A DNA stretch of 5,087 nt, taken from assembly GCA_005883445.1 (NCBI GenBank), contig VAZL01000060.1, positions 1-5,087 on the forward strand. The letters are read 5' to 3'. The notes beneath the pieces were generated by a model that saw only the letters and a program-made list of their open reading frames with translations, ran no database searches and was not told the DNA's origin. This document shows, piece after piece, positions 1 to 4,929 of this stretch. Positions within the stretch are counted from its first letter, which is position 1. Each line of letters opens with the position of its first letter. Origin of the DNA: Alphaproteobacteria bacterium. GTDB lineage: Bacteria > Pseudomonadota > Alphaproteobacteria > Rhizobiales > Xanthobacteraceae. Both the position numbers and the translations under genes were made by a program.

Positions 1-345
1 CAGGTAGAGCGTCATGATCTTGGTCAGCGACGCCGGGTGGCGCGGTTCGTCGGCACTGACCTCGTGCAGCACGAAGCCGGATTTGTCATCGATCACGATG
101 GCCGCATACGGCGGTCGGTAATTGGGTCCGTGAATTGGGCGCTTCGGGGGTTCCTTGCGGGGAGAACGAGCTTCCGTCGGAGTCCACACCGCGCCGACAA
201 TCATCAGCATTACCAGCAGGCCGGAAACTCGCAGCCAATGGGAGGGCGAGGTTTGGGCCAAACCGATCGAGGCGGTCCATCTCCTCGCCGGCGCGATGTT
301 AGCGCTGATCCCTGCCGCCCCGCGGTCGTAACCAAGTCCGCTCAC
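1..345 (-). CDS. D-alanyl-D-alanine carboxypeptidase (peptidase S11), N-terminal part, truncated by the window edge
   Basis: Penicillin-binding-protein-type DD-peptidase that trims the terminal D-Ala from peptidoglycan pentapeptides in the periplasm. The minus frame is open from the start to base 1 (115 residues). Residues 36-55 are a hydrophobic export segment preceded by basic residues and followed by PTEA, a likely signal-peptidase site near residue 59. A basic, Pro-rich linker follows, then the family hallmark YAAIVIDDKSGFVLHE (80-95) and HPASLTKIMTLYL. In the S-x-x-K motif SLTK the nucleophile is S106 and the base K109; the later SxN and KTG motifs lie outside the window. I chose GTG at 345 because GGGGAG (353-358) sits 7 nt upstream. 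An in-frame ATG at 351 is only 1 nt from that site but cannot be excluded. The n-region before the hydrophobic core is unusually long (about 35 residues). The family is clear; the exact subtype (DacA/DacC/DacF-like) is not. Confidence 0.88.
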   Translation of the reverse strand, partial: MSGLGYDRGAAGISANIAPARRWTASIGLAQTSPSHWLRVSGLLVMLMIVGAVWTPTEARSPRKEPPKRPIHGPNYRPPYAAIVIDDKSGFVLHEVSADEPRHPASLTKIMTLYL

Positions 346-352
346 CGCCATT

Positions 353-358
353 CTCCCC
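353..358 (-). promoter_or_regulatory. Ribosome binding site of the DD-carboxypeptidase gene
   Basis: On the minus strand this reads GGGGAG. It lies 7 nt before GTG (345) but only 1 nt before ATG (351), so it favours the GTG start. Confidence 0.5.
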
Positions 359-743
359 AACAGACAGGTCGTGGAGGGTGCTGCCGCGCGGGCTGCAAAA
401 TCGCTGAATGCGGACGGCGGCGGCGGCCCAAACGGCCGTCACCGCGCCAGATCGCAGTCAGAGCCCACGTTGTCCGTGCAAAGCGCCCCCCAAATTCTAC
501 CATCCCATGGTCCGGCTCCATCGCCGGGGGACGGCTCCCGACTCTATTTGTCGCTTTGGCGGTCGATTGGTTCAAAATGCGATCGGGAGAATCGAGACGT
601 TGACGAGCACCCCAATTAACCAAAAGTCTTGACGCCCGCAGATCAGCGGCCCTGGCGAAGAGTCTTTAAGAAGCTCGCCGCGGCCATTTCACCGCCCGGC
701 TGCGGCCGCGCTTATCGAACTACCGCCGCCCACCCGCGCCGTG

Positions 744-778
744 AATTGGCTCGCCAATTGAACCATTCGCCGGCGAGC
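744..778. promoter_or_regulatory. Overlapping palindromes upstream of the 814 gene, possible operator or alternative leader hairpins
   Basis: AATTGGC (744-750) and GCCAATT (753-759) form a perfect 7-bp inverted repeat around TC. An overlapping pair, GCTCGCC (749-755) and GGCGAGC (772-778), makes a second perfect 7-bp stem with a 16-nt loop. The stems share bases 749-755, so in RNA they would exclude each other. The element ends 35 bp before the ATG at 814. It could be a protein-binding site or a leader structure; the function is inferred from position only. Confidence 0.35.
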
Positions 779-813
779 GCGACTAATGAATGGGTGGACT
801 TGGGGGGTAGCAT

Positions 814-1245
814 ATGTATTCGCGCGGGAATTCGTTGGGGCTGAGCACCCCGCGACATGAGGATTACCCCTTAGCTGCGGCCGTCGGACTTGTCGTTGCA
901 GCGTACCTGGGCTTTTTCGTCGGTCTCTTTTGGTTGATGCAGCCTACCGTCACTGCGAATCCCGGATTGGCCGCATACCAGCCGCCACCCAAGACCGTCG
1001 TGCGTTATGCAGATTCGCCGTGGGTGCCTCCTCCCCCATCGGATGTGCTGCCGATACGTAAAGCAGCCGAACCGGCGCCCGCGATCGCAAAGAGCAGCGT
1101 TGCCGAGGAGCCGAAGAAAGAGACAAAGAAGCAAGAGGCGCGGACAAGTCCTCGCCGGGCGCGTCCCGTCAGAGAGCAGCAACCAAATCCGTTCTGGGGC
1201 GGCTACGCTTCGTCCCGGTCATACGGTTCTCGCCCCTGGTTCTGA
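814..1245 (+). CDS. Small single-pass membrane protein with proline-rich tail, function unknown
   Basis: 143 residues, not recognised as a named family. ATG at 814 is preceded by a G6 purine run (802-807), 6 nt upstream. A short polar N-terminus (1-18) leads into one strongly hydrophobic segment (about 19-42, rich in Ala/Val/Gly/Phe), which should be a membrane anchor. Residues 48-97 are rich in Pro and Ala (QPPPK, WVPPPPSD, EPAPA), as in periplasm-spanning linkers. Residues 98-120 are highly charged (Lys/Glu, then Arg), and the tail is aromatic/Gly/Ser-rich and ends in RPWF. The layout recalls the N-terminal half of TonB, but no C-terminal TonB domain is present, so I do not call it TonB. 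The topology (N-in, tail periplasmic) is inferred. It is flanked by long non-coding regions and is probably transcribed alone. Confidence 0.8.
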   Translation: MYSRGNSLGLSTPRHEDYPLAAAVGLVVAAYLGFFVGLFWLMQPTVTANPGLAAYQPPPKTVVRYADSPWVPPPPSDVLPIRKAAEPAPAIAKSSVAEEPKKETKKQEARTSPRRARPVREQQPNPFWGGYASSRSYGSRPWF

Positions 1246-1347
1246 TCCTCGCTTCCCCCCGACTCTGAGTAGGCCGACAACCATCACATCCACCTGCGAT
1301 GGGGGCGGCTGAGTCCCCCTCCTGCCGTCCCGATCCTGCTCGCAGCT

Positions 1348-1485
1348 ATGCATCGACAAATTGTCGAAGCAATCAGGCAGCTTACCCGGCGGTATGTGGC
1401 AAACGCGCCACACTGCGGGGCGATGTGGATCGCGCTGACAGAAAATCGCGCTGCGGCTGGAACCGACCAAGCGGCTCGATGTTAA
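1348..1485 (+). CDS. Possible small ORF, 45 residues, unrecognised
   Basis: ATG at 1348 opens a 45-codon frame ending in TAA. The product starts MHRQIVEAIRQLTRRY and looks like an amphipathic helix; the rest (NAPHCGAMWIALTENR) is also protein-like. Against it: no purine-rich ribosome binding site precedes the ATG, the third codon positions are clearly less GC-rich than in the neighbouring genes, and the perfect palindrome 1353-1367 lies inside its first codons. It could be a real microprotein, a remnant of a decayed gene, or chance. Confidence 0.22.
   Translation: MHRQIVEAIRQLTRRYVANAPHCGAMWIALTENRAAAGTDQAARC
1353..1367. promoter_or_regulatory. Perfect 15-bp palindrome (operator-like)
   Basis: TCGACAA, a central A (1360), then TTGTCGA: both 7-bp arms match exactly. 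The size and AT-rich centre are typical of dimeric repressor sites, but no regulator or adjacent promoter is evident, so the role is a guess. Confidence 0.3.
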
Positions 1486-1540
1486 GCGGCCAGGTATTCG
1501 GGCGGGGGGCATGATCGCAATACCACTCCCGAATATTGGG

Positions 1541-1559
1541 CCGATGCGCGGCGCATCGG
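1541..1559. repeat. Perfect 19-bp palindrome, strong GC hairpin
   Basis: CCGATGCGC and GCGCATCGG flank a single G. In RNA this gives a very stable stem with a minimal loop. No T-run follows on either strand, so it is not an ordinary intrinsic terminator. It sits at the left end of a palindrome-dense block reaching 1745. Confidence 0.5.
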
Positions 1560-1614
1560 GACGTGCTCGCAAGGAGCCATTCCCGGCCCCGTTCGTCGAT
1601 CCTGGTCGCTCCTT

Positions 1615-1745
1615 GTTTCGCTGCGCTCAACCCATTCTGCGGCGCAGATCGGTCACGCATGGGATGCTGGGAGGGGATAGCATCCGCGTGTTCCGCCTCA
1701 AGCGCAGGCAGCCGAGGATGGGTTGAGCGCAGCAAAACGCACCCA
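1615..1745. repeat. REP-like repeat pair in inverted orientation around a central hairpin
   Basis: The core ATGGGTTGAGCGCAGC occurs on the plus strand at 1718-1733 and, exactly inverted, on the minus strand at 1620-1635. With the adjacent RAAAC the arms are 1615-1635 and 1718-1738, with one mismatch in 21. Between them lie TCTGC/GCAGA (1636-1640 and 1644-1648, 3-nt loop) and GGATGCT/AGCATCC (1662-1668 and 1679-1685, 10-nt loop). The right copy also folds on itself: TGGGT (1719-1723) with ACCCA (1741-1745) and GCG with CGC inside. The left copy lacks that closing arm and looks truncated. From memory, GGATGGGTTGAGCG...AAACCCATC palindromes are common between genes in Bradyrhizobium-like genomes. 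The arrangement resembles REP doublets (BIMEs). No REP-associated tyrosine transposase is in the window. Confidence 0.65.
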
Positions 1746-1756
1746 CGAGTCGCAAC

Positions 1757-2020
1757 ATGACCGATCACGATCTCGACGATCTCAAGGATCGACTCTGCCG
1801 GGCCTTCGGCATTCAAGTCCGTGACGACCTGCAGGTGCGTGCCGAGATAATTATTCAAGCGGAACCGGGGCGCTGGGCGTTCACGCCCAACGAACTCAGC
1901 GATTTGTTGGAGGGCCTCAACGCCATCCTGCAGCATTCAAAGCCCGACGCGGGATGGCCGTTCCGGCTCACGCTCAAACAATACATCGGGCTGTTCACAC
2001 CAATCCATCATGATGTTTAG
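1757..2020 (+). CDS. Hypothetical protein, 87 residues, unrecognised
   Basis: I do not recognise this family. The protein is soluble with no signal peptide or membrane segment. An acidic N-terminal helix (MTDHDLDDLKDRLCRAFGI, 1-19) is followed by a likely beta strand (VRAEIIIQAE, 27-36), a helix (NELSDLLEGLNAILQHS) and a C-terminal segment (FRLTLKQYIGLFTP). That pattern suggests a compact alpha/beta fold. An in-frame TGA at 1724-1726 means ATG 1757 is the first usable start. No good Shine-Dalgarno precedes it, only ACGAG about 8 nt upstream. The REP-like repeat ends 11 bp before the ATG, so the repeat must form most of any leader. It may be transcribed from a promoter inside or beyond the repeat block. 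Composition and frame are gene-like, but the function is unknown. Confidence 0.65.
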   Translation: MTDHDLDDLKDRLCRAFGIQVRDDLQVRAEIIIQAEPGRWAFTPNELSDLLEGLNAILQHSKPDAGWPFRLTLKQYIGLFTPIHHDV

Positions 2021-2052
2021 TGAGGACCGACACGGCCGACACACGCTCGTAG

Positions 2053-2098
2053 CGCCGCTTCGCTCGATCACCGCGCCCGTGATCGGTATCGAGCGGCG
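2053..2098. terminator. Two-tier hairpin after the 87-aa gene, possible rho-independent-like structure without a T-run
   Basis: The inner stem is CGATCAC (2065-2071) with GTGATCG (2079-2085), loop 7. The outer stem is CGCCGCT (2053-2059) with AGCGGCG (2092-2098), separated by an internal loop of 5 and 6 nt. CGCTCGAT (2061-2068) could alternatively pair with ATCGAGCG (2088-2095). The position 33 bp after a stop codon suits a transcript end, but no T-tract follows. Confidence 0.35.
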
Positions 2099-2171
2099 GG
2101 AGATGTCCCGGGGAATGGATCAGGAGAGCGCTCAAGAGGCGAATATTTTAGCGCCGAGCGGTTGAAAATTT

Positions 2172-2200
2172 TTGGCCCACTCCTCGTCGCCGTGTAGTCT
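2172..2200 (+). promoter_or_regulatory. Candidate sigma-70-type promoter for the 2241 gene
   Basis: TTGGCC (2172-2177), 17 bp, TAGTCT (2195-2200), with an A/T-rich stretch just upstream (TTGAAAATTTTT). Four of six -35 bases and three of six -10 bases match the general consensus, and the start of transcription would fall about 35 nt before the ATG. The match is moderate only. Confidence 0.3.
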
Positions 2201-2240
2201 TGCGCGCATACGCTGCGAGCCGACGCTCAAGGAGATTTCC

Positions 2241-2540
2241 ATGACGAACACGCTCACCGCTCTGGTTGCGGCCGCGACCCTGGCAACTGCGGCCGCAGCC
2301 GTTCCGACCACGGCGGATGCGCGCTGCGCCGGCTGCCTGCTTGGCGCCGGCGAACTGCCGCCCGAAGCACCGCCCGGCTACGTGTACTATCCCGCCTATG
2401 CGGAACCGCTGCCAGGGTCCAACTGCAATTGGTTCCGCATGCCGATCTATGACGTTCGCGGAAACATGGTCGGCTGGCGCGGACGACCGGTGGCGTTCTG
2501 CTCCTGGTTGGCCGGCTATCGTCCGTGGCCCTTGCCGTGA
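2241..2540 (+). CDS. Small secreted four-cysteine protein, function unknown
   Basis: 99 residues. The start is ATG 2241, preceded by AAGGAG (2229-2234) at 6 nt spacing; the frame is open further upstream to 2172, but that extension has no ribosome binding site and would bury the signal peptide. Residues 1-27 form an Ala/Thr-rich signal peptide ending in ADA, so the mature protein probably begins at R28. It has four cysteines: C29 and C32 (a CxxC right at the mature N-terminus), C62 and C87, enough for two disulfides. The rest is rich in Pro, Tyr, Trp and Gly (PPGYVYYPAYAEP, NCNWFRMPIYD, GWRGRPVAFCSW) and ends GYRPWPLP. The C-W-x-R...W-R...V-x-x-C pattern resembles small exported hypothetical proteins I recall from Bradyrhizobium. 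It converges with the VOC gene, 40 bp away. A catalytic role is not suggested; a structural periplasmic or surface role is plausible. Confidence 0.82.
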   Translation: MTNTLTALVAAATLATAAAAVPTTADARCAGCLLGAGELPPEAPPGYVYYPAYAEPLPGSNCNWFRMPIYDVRGNMVGWRGRPVAFCSWLAGYRPWPLP

Positions 2541-2580
2541 CCGCGCACCGGCGGCGCAGCGCCAGGGCTGAGCAAGTCGA

Positions 2581-3354
2581 TCAGCGTTTCGGTCCCATCA
2601 TCGCGAACATCGCGCCCTGCGGGTCGCGGCATTGGACGATCCAGCTGCCGCCGGGGACTTGCATCGGGCCGTTGAGGACTTCCCCGCCGCCGTCCTTCGC
2701 CCGCGCCGCGGCGCGATCGACGGCCTCGACGTTGAAGTAATAAAGCCAGAACGGCCCGGGCGTTTGCGGCGTCTTGGTCATCATGCCGCCGGACTGCGTC
2801 CCATGAATTGCGAAGGTCTGGTAGACACCCATGGGCCCCATGTCGACTGCCTCGCCCTTGGTCCAGCCGAACAGACCGGAATAGAAGGCGAAGGCGCCTT
2901 CGCGCTCGCCGGCGTGGAGTTCACGCCAACCGATGTGACCGGGGGTGCCTGCCGGCGCGGGCATCGGGGCCTGATCGCCCATCCCTTTGAACAGCATGAA
3001 CCCCGCCCCGTGCGGATCGCCGGCGACGGCAAAACGGCCGACGCCCGGAATGTCTTCGGGGCCGCGATGCACGGCACCGCCCGCCGCTTTGACGCGCTTG
3101 GCATAAATGTCGACGTCATCGACGGCGACATAGCCCATCCAGGCCGGCCCGACGCCCGCTCTGGCGGCGTCTTCAGGGATCGGCATCAGCCCGCCGACCA
3201 TCGTCGGGCCCATTGAGAGGATGGTGTAGGAGCGATCGGTCATGCCCGAATCCTTCGCGTCCCAGCCGATCACGCTGCGATAAAACGACTCGGCGGTTTT
3301 GGGGTTGCTCGTCATCACGTCGTACCAAACGAATTTCCCGTGAGTCTTGGACAT
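2581..3354 (-). CDS. Two-domain VOC (glyoxalase/bleomycin-resistance-fold) protein
   Basis: 257 residues made of two tandem vicinal-oxygen-chelate domains: about 1-125 (GKFVWYDVMT, then AESFYRSVIGW, ending DPHGAGFMLFKG) and about 138-257 (GHIGWRELHA, then AFAFYSGLFGW, ending DPQGAMFAMMG). A Pro/Ala linker (128-137) joins them. The repeated FYxxxxGW and DPxGAxF signatures are typical of the VOC hydroxylase/CFP30B-like group (COG3324). The usual first-strand metal-binding His is not obvious in either half, so metal-dependent catalysis cannot be assumed and the substrate is unknown. No signal peptide: cytosolic. I chose ATG 3354 because AAGGA lies 9 nt upstream on the minus strand; the frame extends to a TTG at 3390 without support. 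It lies downstream of the propeller gene with a 150-bp gap, so it may share that transcript or have its own promoter. It converges with the gene ending at 2540. Confidence 0.9.
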   Translation of the reverse strand: MSKTHGKFVWYDVMTSNPKTAESFYRSVIGWDAKDSGMTDRSYTILSMGPTMVGGLMPIPEDAARAGVGPAWMGYVAVDDVDIYAKRVKAAGGAVHRGPEDIPGVGRFAVAGDPHGAGFMLFKGMGDQAPMPAPAGTPGHIGWRELHAGEREGAFAFYSGLFGWTKGEAVDMGPMGVYQTFAIHGTQSGGMMTKTPQTPGPFWLYYFNVEAVDRAAARAKDGGGEVLNGPMQVPGGSWIVQCRDPQGAMFAMMGPKR

Positions 3355-3427
3355 GGTCGCCTTTCCTTCGGTTTTAGAGTGCTCAAACAAGCTGCCGGTA
3401 ACGGAGATTGGATTTGACGCGGATTTA

Positions 3428-3447
3428 GCGAGACAAGCTCGTTTCGC
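3428..3447. promoter_or_regulatory. Near-perfect 20-bp palindrome in the leader of the VOC gene
   Basis: GCGAGACAAG faces CTCGTTTCGC: nine of ten positions can pair, counting one G-T. It sits 73 bp upstream of the VOC start codon, in the 150-bp gap after the propeller gene. It may be an operator or an attenuating hairpin. No T-run follows on the minus strand, so it is not a clear terminator. Confidence 0.25.
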
Positions 3448-3504
3448 CGCAGCCTCGCATAACGGACTTTCGAAGACAGTCTGACAGGTGATGACGTCGC
3501 CGCG

Positions 3505-4605
3505 TCACGCGAAGCGCACCGCATAGACCGGCGGCAGCGTGTGCGTCACGCATGTCCAGCTGTCGCCTTGGTCCTCGCTCACCCAAAGGCCGCCTGTCGT
3601 CGAGCCGAAGGCGAGCCGTTCGCCGCCCTCATCGAGCACGAGCGCATGGCGATACACGACATCGTATGCGTGCGATTGCGGCAGGCCCTTGGTGAGGACA
3701 TCGAAGGTTTTGCCGCCGTCGCGCGTGCGCGTCACGACCAGCTTGCCCTCGCGCGGGATGCGCTTCTCATCCTTGATTTCAGGGACAAACCACGCGGTAT
3801 CGGGCTCCCGCGGGTGCACCACGACCGGGAAGCCGAACGCCGATGGCTCGACGCCGGTGATCTCCGTGAACGTCTTGCCCTCGTCCGAGGAGATGAAAAT
3901 GCCGTTGTGGTGCTGCACCCACATGCGCTGGGGCGCCGCCGGACATTGCGCGAGACAATGGACGTCCTGGGCGATGGGGTCGTGGGTCTGCTCGGGGGGA
4001 GCGTATTCGGCCCGCATGCCTTCGCCGCGCAGGCTCCAGCCGGCGCCGCCGTCCTCGGTGAACCAGATACCCCCGGTCGAGACCGCGATCCACACGCGCC
4101 GCGAATTGCGCGGGTCGACGCAGATCGAATGGATGCCGGGCAGGTCGGCGCCGCCTCCCATCCACTGCTTGCGCTTGGGGTGATCCCAGAGCGAGCGGAT
4201 CATGTCCCAGCTCTGCCCGCGATCGCTCGAGCGGAACAGCCCGCCCGGCAGCGTTCCACACCAGATGACGCCGGGCTCGTCGCGGCCGCCGGCCTCGAGC
4301 GCCCAAATGCGTGCCGTGCTCCAATTGAGCGGCCGGCCCCACATGTCATGCTCCTCGTAGCCGTCGGGCTTGGGCGGATAGCTCGGCGTAGCGATCTCCT
4401 CCCACCCGTTCGCCGTCGAGCGGTGAAGCTTGACGCCGAAATGACCGTGGTCGAGCGCCGCATAGCGCCGTCCGTCGCGACGGTCGCTGAGCGCGAGGGT
4501 GACATTGTCGCCCAAAAACTCGACCGCCGTGATCTCCCACTGCTTCGCCTTACGCGCGACCGTGAACAGACCTTTGCGGGTCGAAACGAGAAGGATGTCG
4601 CTCAT
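3505..4605 (-). CDS. Cytosolic BNR/Asp-box beta-propeller protein (exo-alpha-sialidase-like)
   Basis: 366 residues with five Asp-box motifs (S/T-x-D-x-G-x-x-W/F): SSDRGQSW (126-133), TEDGGAGW (183-190), SSDEGKTF (239-246), TRDGGKTF (294-301) and SEDQGDSW (343-350). They are 57, 56, 55 and 49 residues apart, one per propeller blade; the length fits six or seven blades, the first without a box. Asp boxes occur in sialidases but also in non-enzymatic propellers such as Ycf48 and VPS10. There is no signal peptide (MSDILLVSTRKGLFTVAR), and I cannot assign the sialidase Arg triad or N-terminal RIP motif; the RIP at 282-284 is mid-protein and not in the right context. A sialidase activity is therefore doubtful, and a binding or scaffold role is as likely. 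The start is ATG 4605, with GGGAGG (4613-4618) 7 nt upstream, inside the end of the MoaD-like gene. It is co-transcribed and translationally coupled with that gene. Confidence 0.9.
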   Translation of the reverse strand: MSDILLVSTRKGLFTVARKAKQWEITAVEFLGDNVTLALSDRRDGRRYAALDHGHFGVKLHRSTANGWEEIATPSYPPKPDGYEEHDMWGRPLNWSTARIWALEAGGRDEPGVIWCGTLPGGLFRSSDRGQSWDMIRSLWDHPKRKQWMGGGADLPGIHSICVDPRNSRRVWIAVSTGGIWFTEDGGAGWSLRGEGMRAEYAPPEQTHDPIAQDVHCLAQCPAAPQRMWVQHHNGIFISSDEGKTFTEITGVEPSAFGFPVVVHPREPDTAWFVPEIKDEKRIPREGKLVVTRTRDGGKTFDVLTKGLPQSHAYDVVYRHALVLDEGGERLAFGSTTGGLWVSEDQGDSWTCVTHTLPPVYAVRFA

Positions 4606-4608
4606 TCA

Positions 4609-4878
4609 TCAGCCTCCCGACAGGGCTTGGAAGACGTAGACGGTGCTCGACTCGCTGACCGCGTCGGTCAATCGCGCGCGATCGCGGATCATCCTACCAT
4701 CGACGAAGATCGCCATATGTTTGCGCAGTCCGGACTGGTCATCGAGCACGTAGCCGCGCGCCTGCGGATTGTCCGCAAAAACCGCTTCAAGAACGTCCCG
4801 TACGGTGCGGCCGGAGGCTTCGGCCTCCGGCAGTGCGACGTGTCGCTGGATGTTGGGCGTGAAGACGACCTTGGCCAT
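4609..4878 (-). CDS. MoaD/ThiS family ubiquitin-like sulfur-carrier-type protein
   Basis: 89 residues with the size and shape of a beta-grasp carrier. It has strand 1 (KVVFTPNIQRHV), an adenylation-family-like helix (GRTVRDVLEAVFADNP, 23-38), a central strand with basic turn (GLRKHMAIFVDGRMI, 50-64), a loop (DRARLTDAVSESS) and a last strand VYVFQALSGG ending exactly in the C-terminal Gly-Gly. In MoaD, ThiS and relatives that tail is adenylated by an E1-like MoeB/ThiF protein and loaded with sulfur or conjugated. I chose ATG 4878 because AAGGAG lies 6 nt upstream; an ORF extension to 4953 runs into the repeat hairpin and is spurious. The gene is first in a minus-strand unit, 3 bp from the propeller gene. 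No moaE, moeB, thiG or cysteine-synthase-like partner is visible, so the pathway cannot be stated. It is slightly longer than typical MoaD. Confidence 0.9.
   Translation of the reverse strand: MAKVVFTPNIQRHVALPEAEASGRTVRDVLEAVFADNPQARGYVLDDQSGLRKHMAIFVDGRMIRDRARLTDAVSESSTVYVFQALSGG
4613..4618 (-). promoter_or_regulatory. Ribosome binding site embedded in the Gly-Gly codons of the MoaD-like gene
   Basis: On the minus strand the end of the carrier gene reads TCG GGA GGC TGA and encodes Ser-Gly-Gly-stop. The same bases give GGGAGG, 7 nt before the propeller ATG. With the TGATGAATG junction this implies translational coupling. Confidence 0.7.
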
Positions 4879-4929
4879 TGATCGCTCCTTGGGCGGGAAA
4901 TCCTGGAGAGATGGAACTCGCCCACCCGT

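Larger units (their letters stand above)
352..813. other. Divergent intergenic region without a supported gene
   Basis: About 460 bp between the leftward carboxypeptidase gene and the rightward membrane-protein gene; it should hold the promoters of both. The most AT-rich part is about 540-630. Two TTGACG hexamers on the plus strand (600-605 and 629-634) resemble sigma-70 -35 boxes, but neither has a convincing -10 element 16-18 bp downstream, so I do not call a promoter. Open frames here on both strands lack ribosome binding sites and protein-like composition. The operator-like palindrome near 744-778 is listed separately. Confidence 0.5.
1246..1756. other. Long intergenic region rich in palindromes
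   Basis: 510 bp without a confidently supported gene. Just past the membrane-protein gene, GGGGG (1301-1305) and CCCCC (1315-1319) can form a short GC hairpin. No T-run follows, so it is at best a weak terminator. Further right are an operator-like palindrome (1353-1367), a possible 45-codon ORF (1348-1485), a 19-bp perfect palindrome (1541-1559) and a repeat cluster up to 1745, each listed separately. Long antisense frames here are not supported by start signals. Confidence 0.5.
2021..2240. other. Intergenic region between the 87-aa gene and the secreted-protein gene
   Basis: It contains the two-tier hairpin (2053-2098), a small CGGG/CCCG hairpin (2097-2100 and 2107-2110) and an AT-rich patch (about 2141-2174) that probably carries the promoter of the gene at 2241. 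No gene is seen. Confidence 0.5.

Noticed and set aside
37..603. 188-codon plus-strand frame at the left edge
   Set aside because: It is antisense to the carboxypeptidase start and continues into intergenic sequence; the product is low-complexity Arg/Gly-rich.
342..623. 93-codon minus-strand frame ending at the carboxypeptidase start
   Set aside because: It begins at TTG without a ribosome binding site, and its sequence shows no recognisable fold. A coupled upstream ORF is possible but unsupported.
616..630. CtrA-type site around TTAACC (616-621)
   Set aside because: Only one half-site matches; the second half at N7 spacing is TCTT rather than TTAA.
600..657. Promoter from TTGACG at 600-605 or 629-634
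   Set aside because: No acceptable -10 element at 16-18 bp spacing for either.
1382..1936. 184-codon minus-strand frame
   Set aside because: It crosses the palindromic repeats and most of the 87-aa gene, has no ribosome binding site, and its composition is Arg/Pro-rich noise.
2632..3216. 194-codon plus-strand frame
   Set aside because: Antisense to the VOC gene, whose two domains are unmistakable.
3541..4881. 446-codon open frame on the plus strand
   Set aside because: It is the antisense shadow of the propeller and MoaD-like genes, produced by GC-rich third positions. The minus-strand products show clear family motifs and ribosome binding sites.
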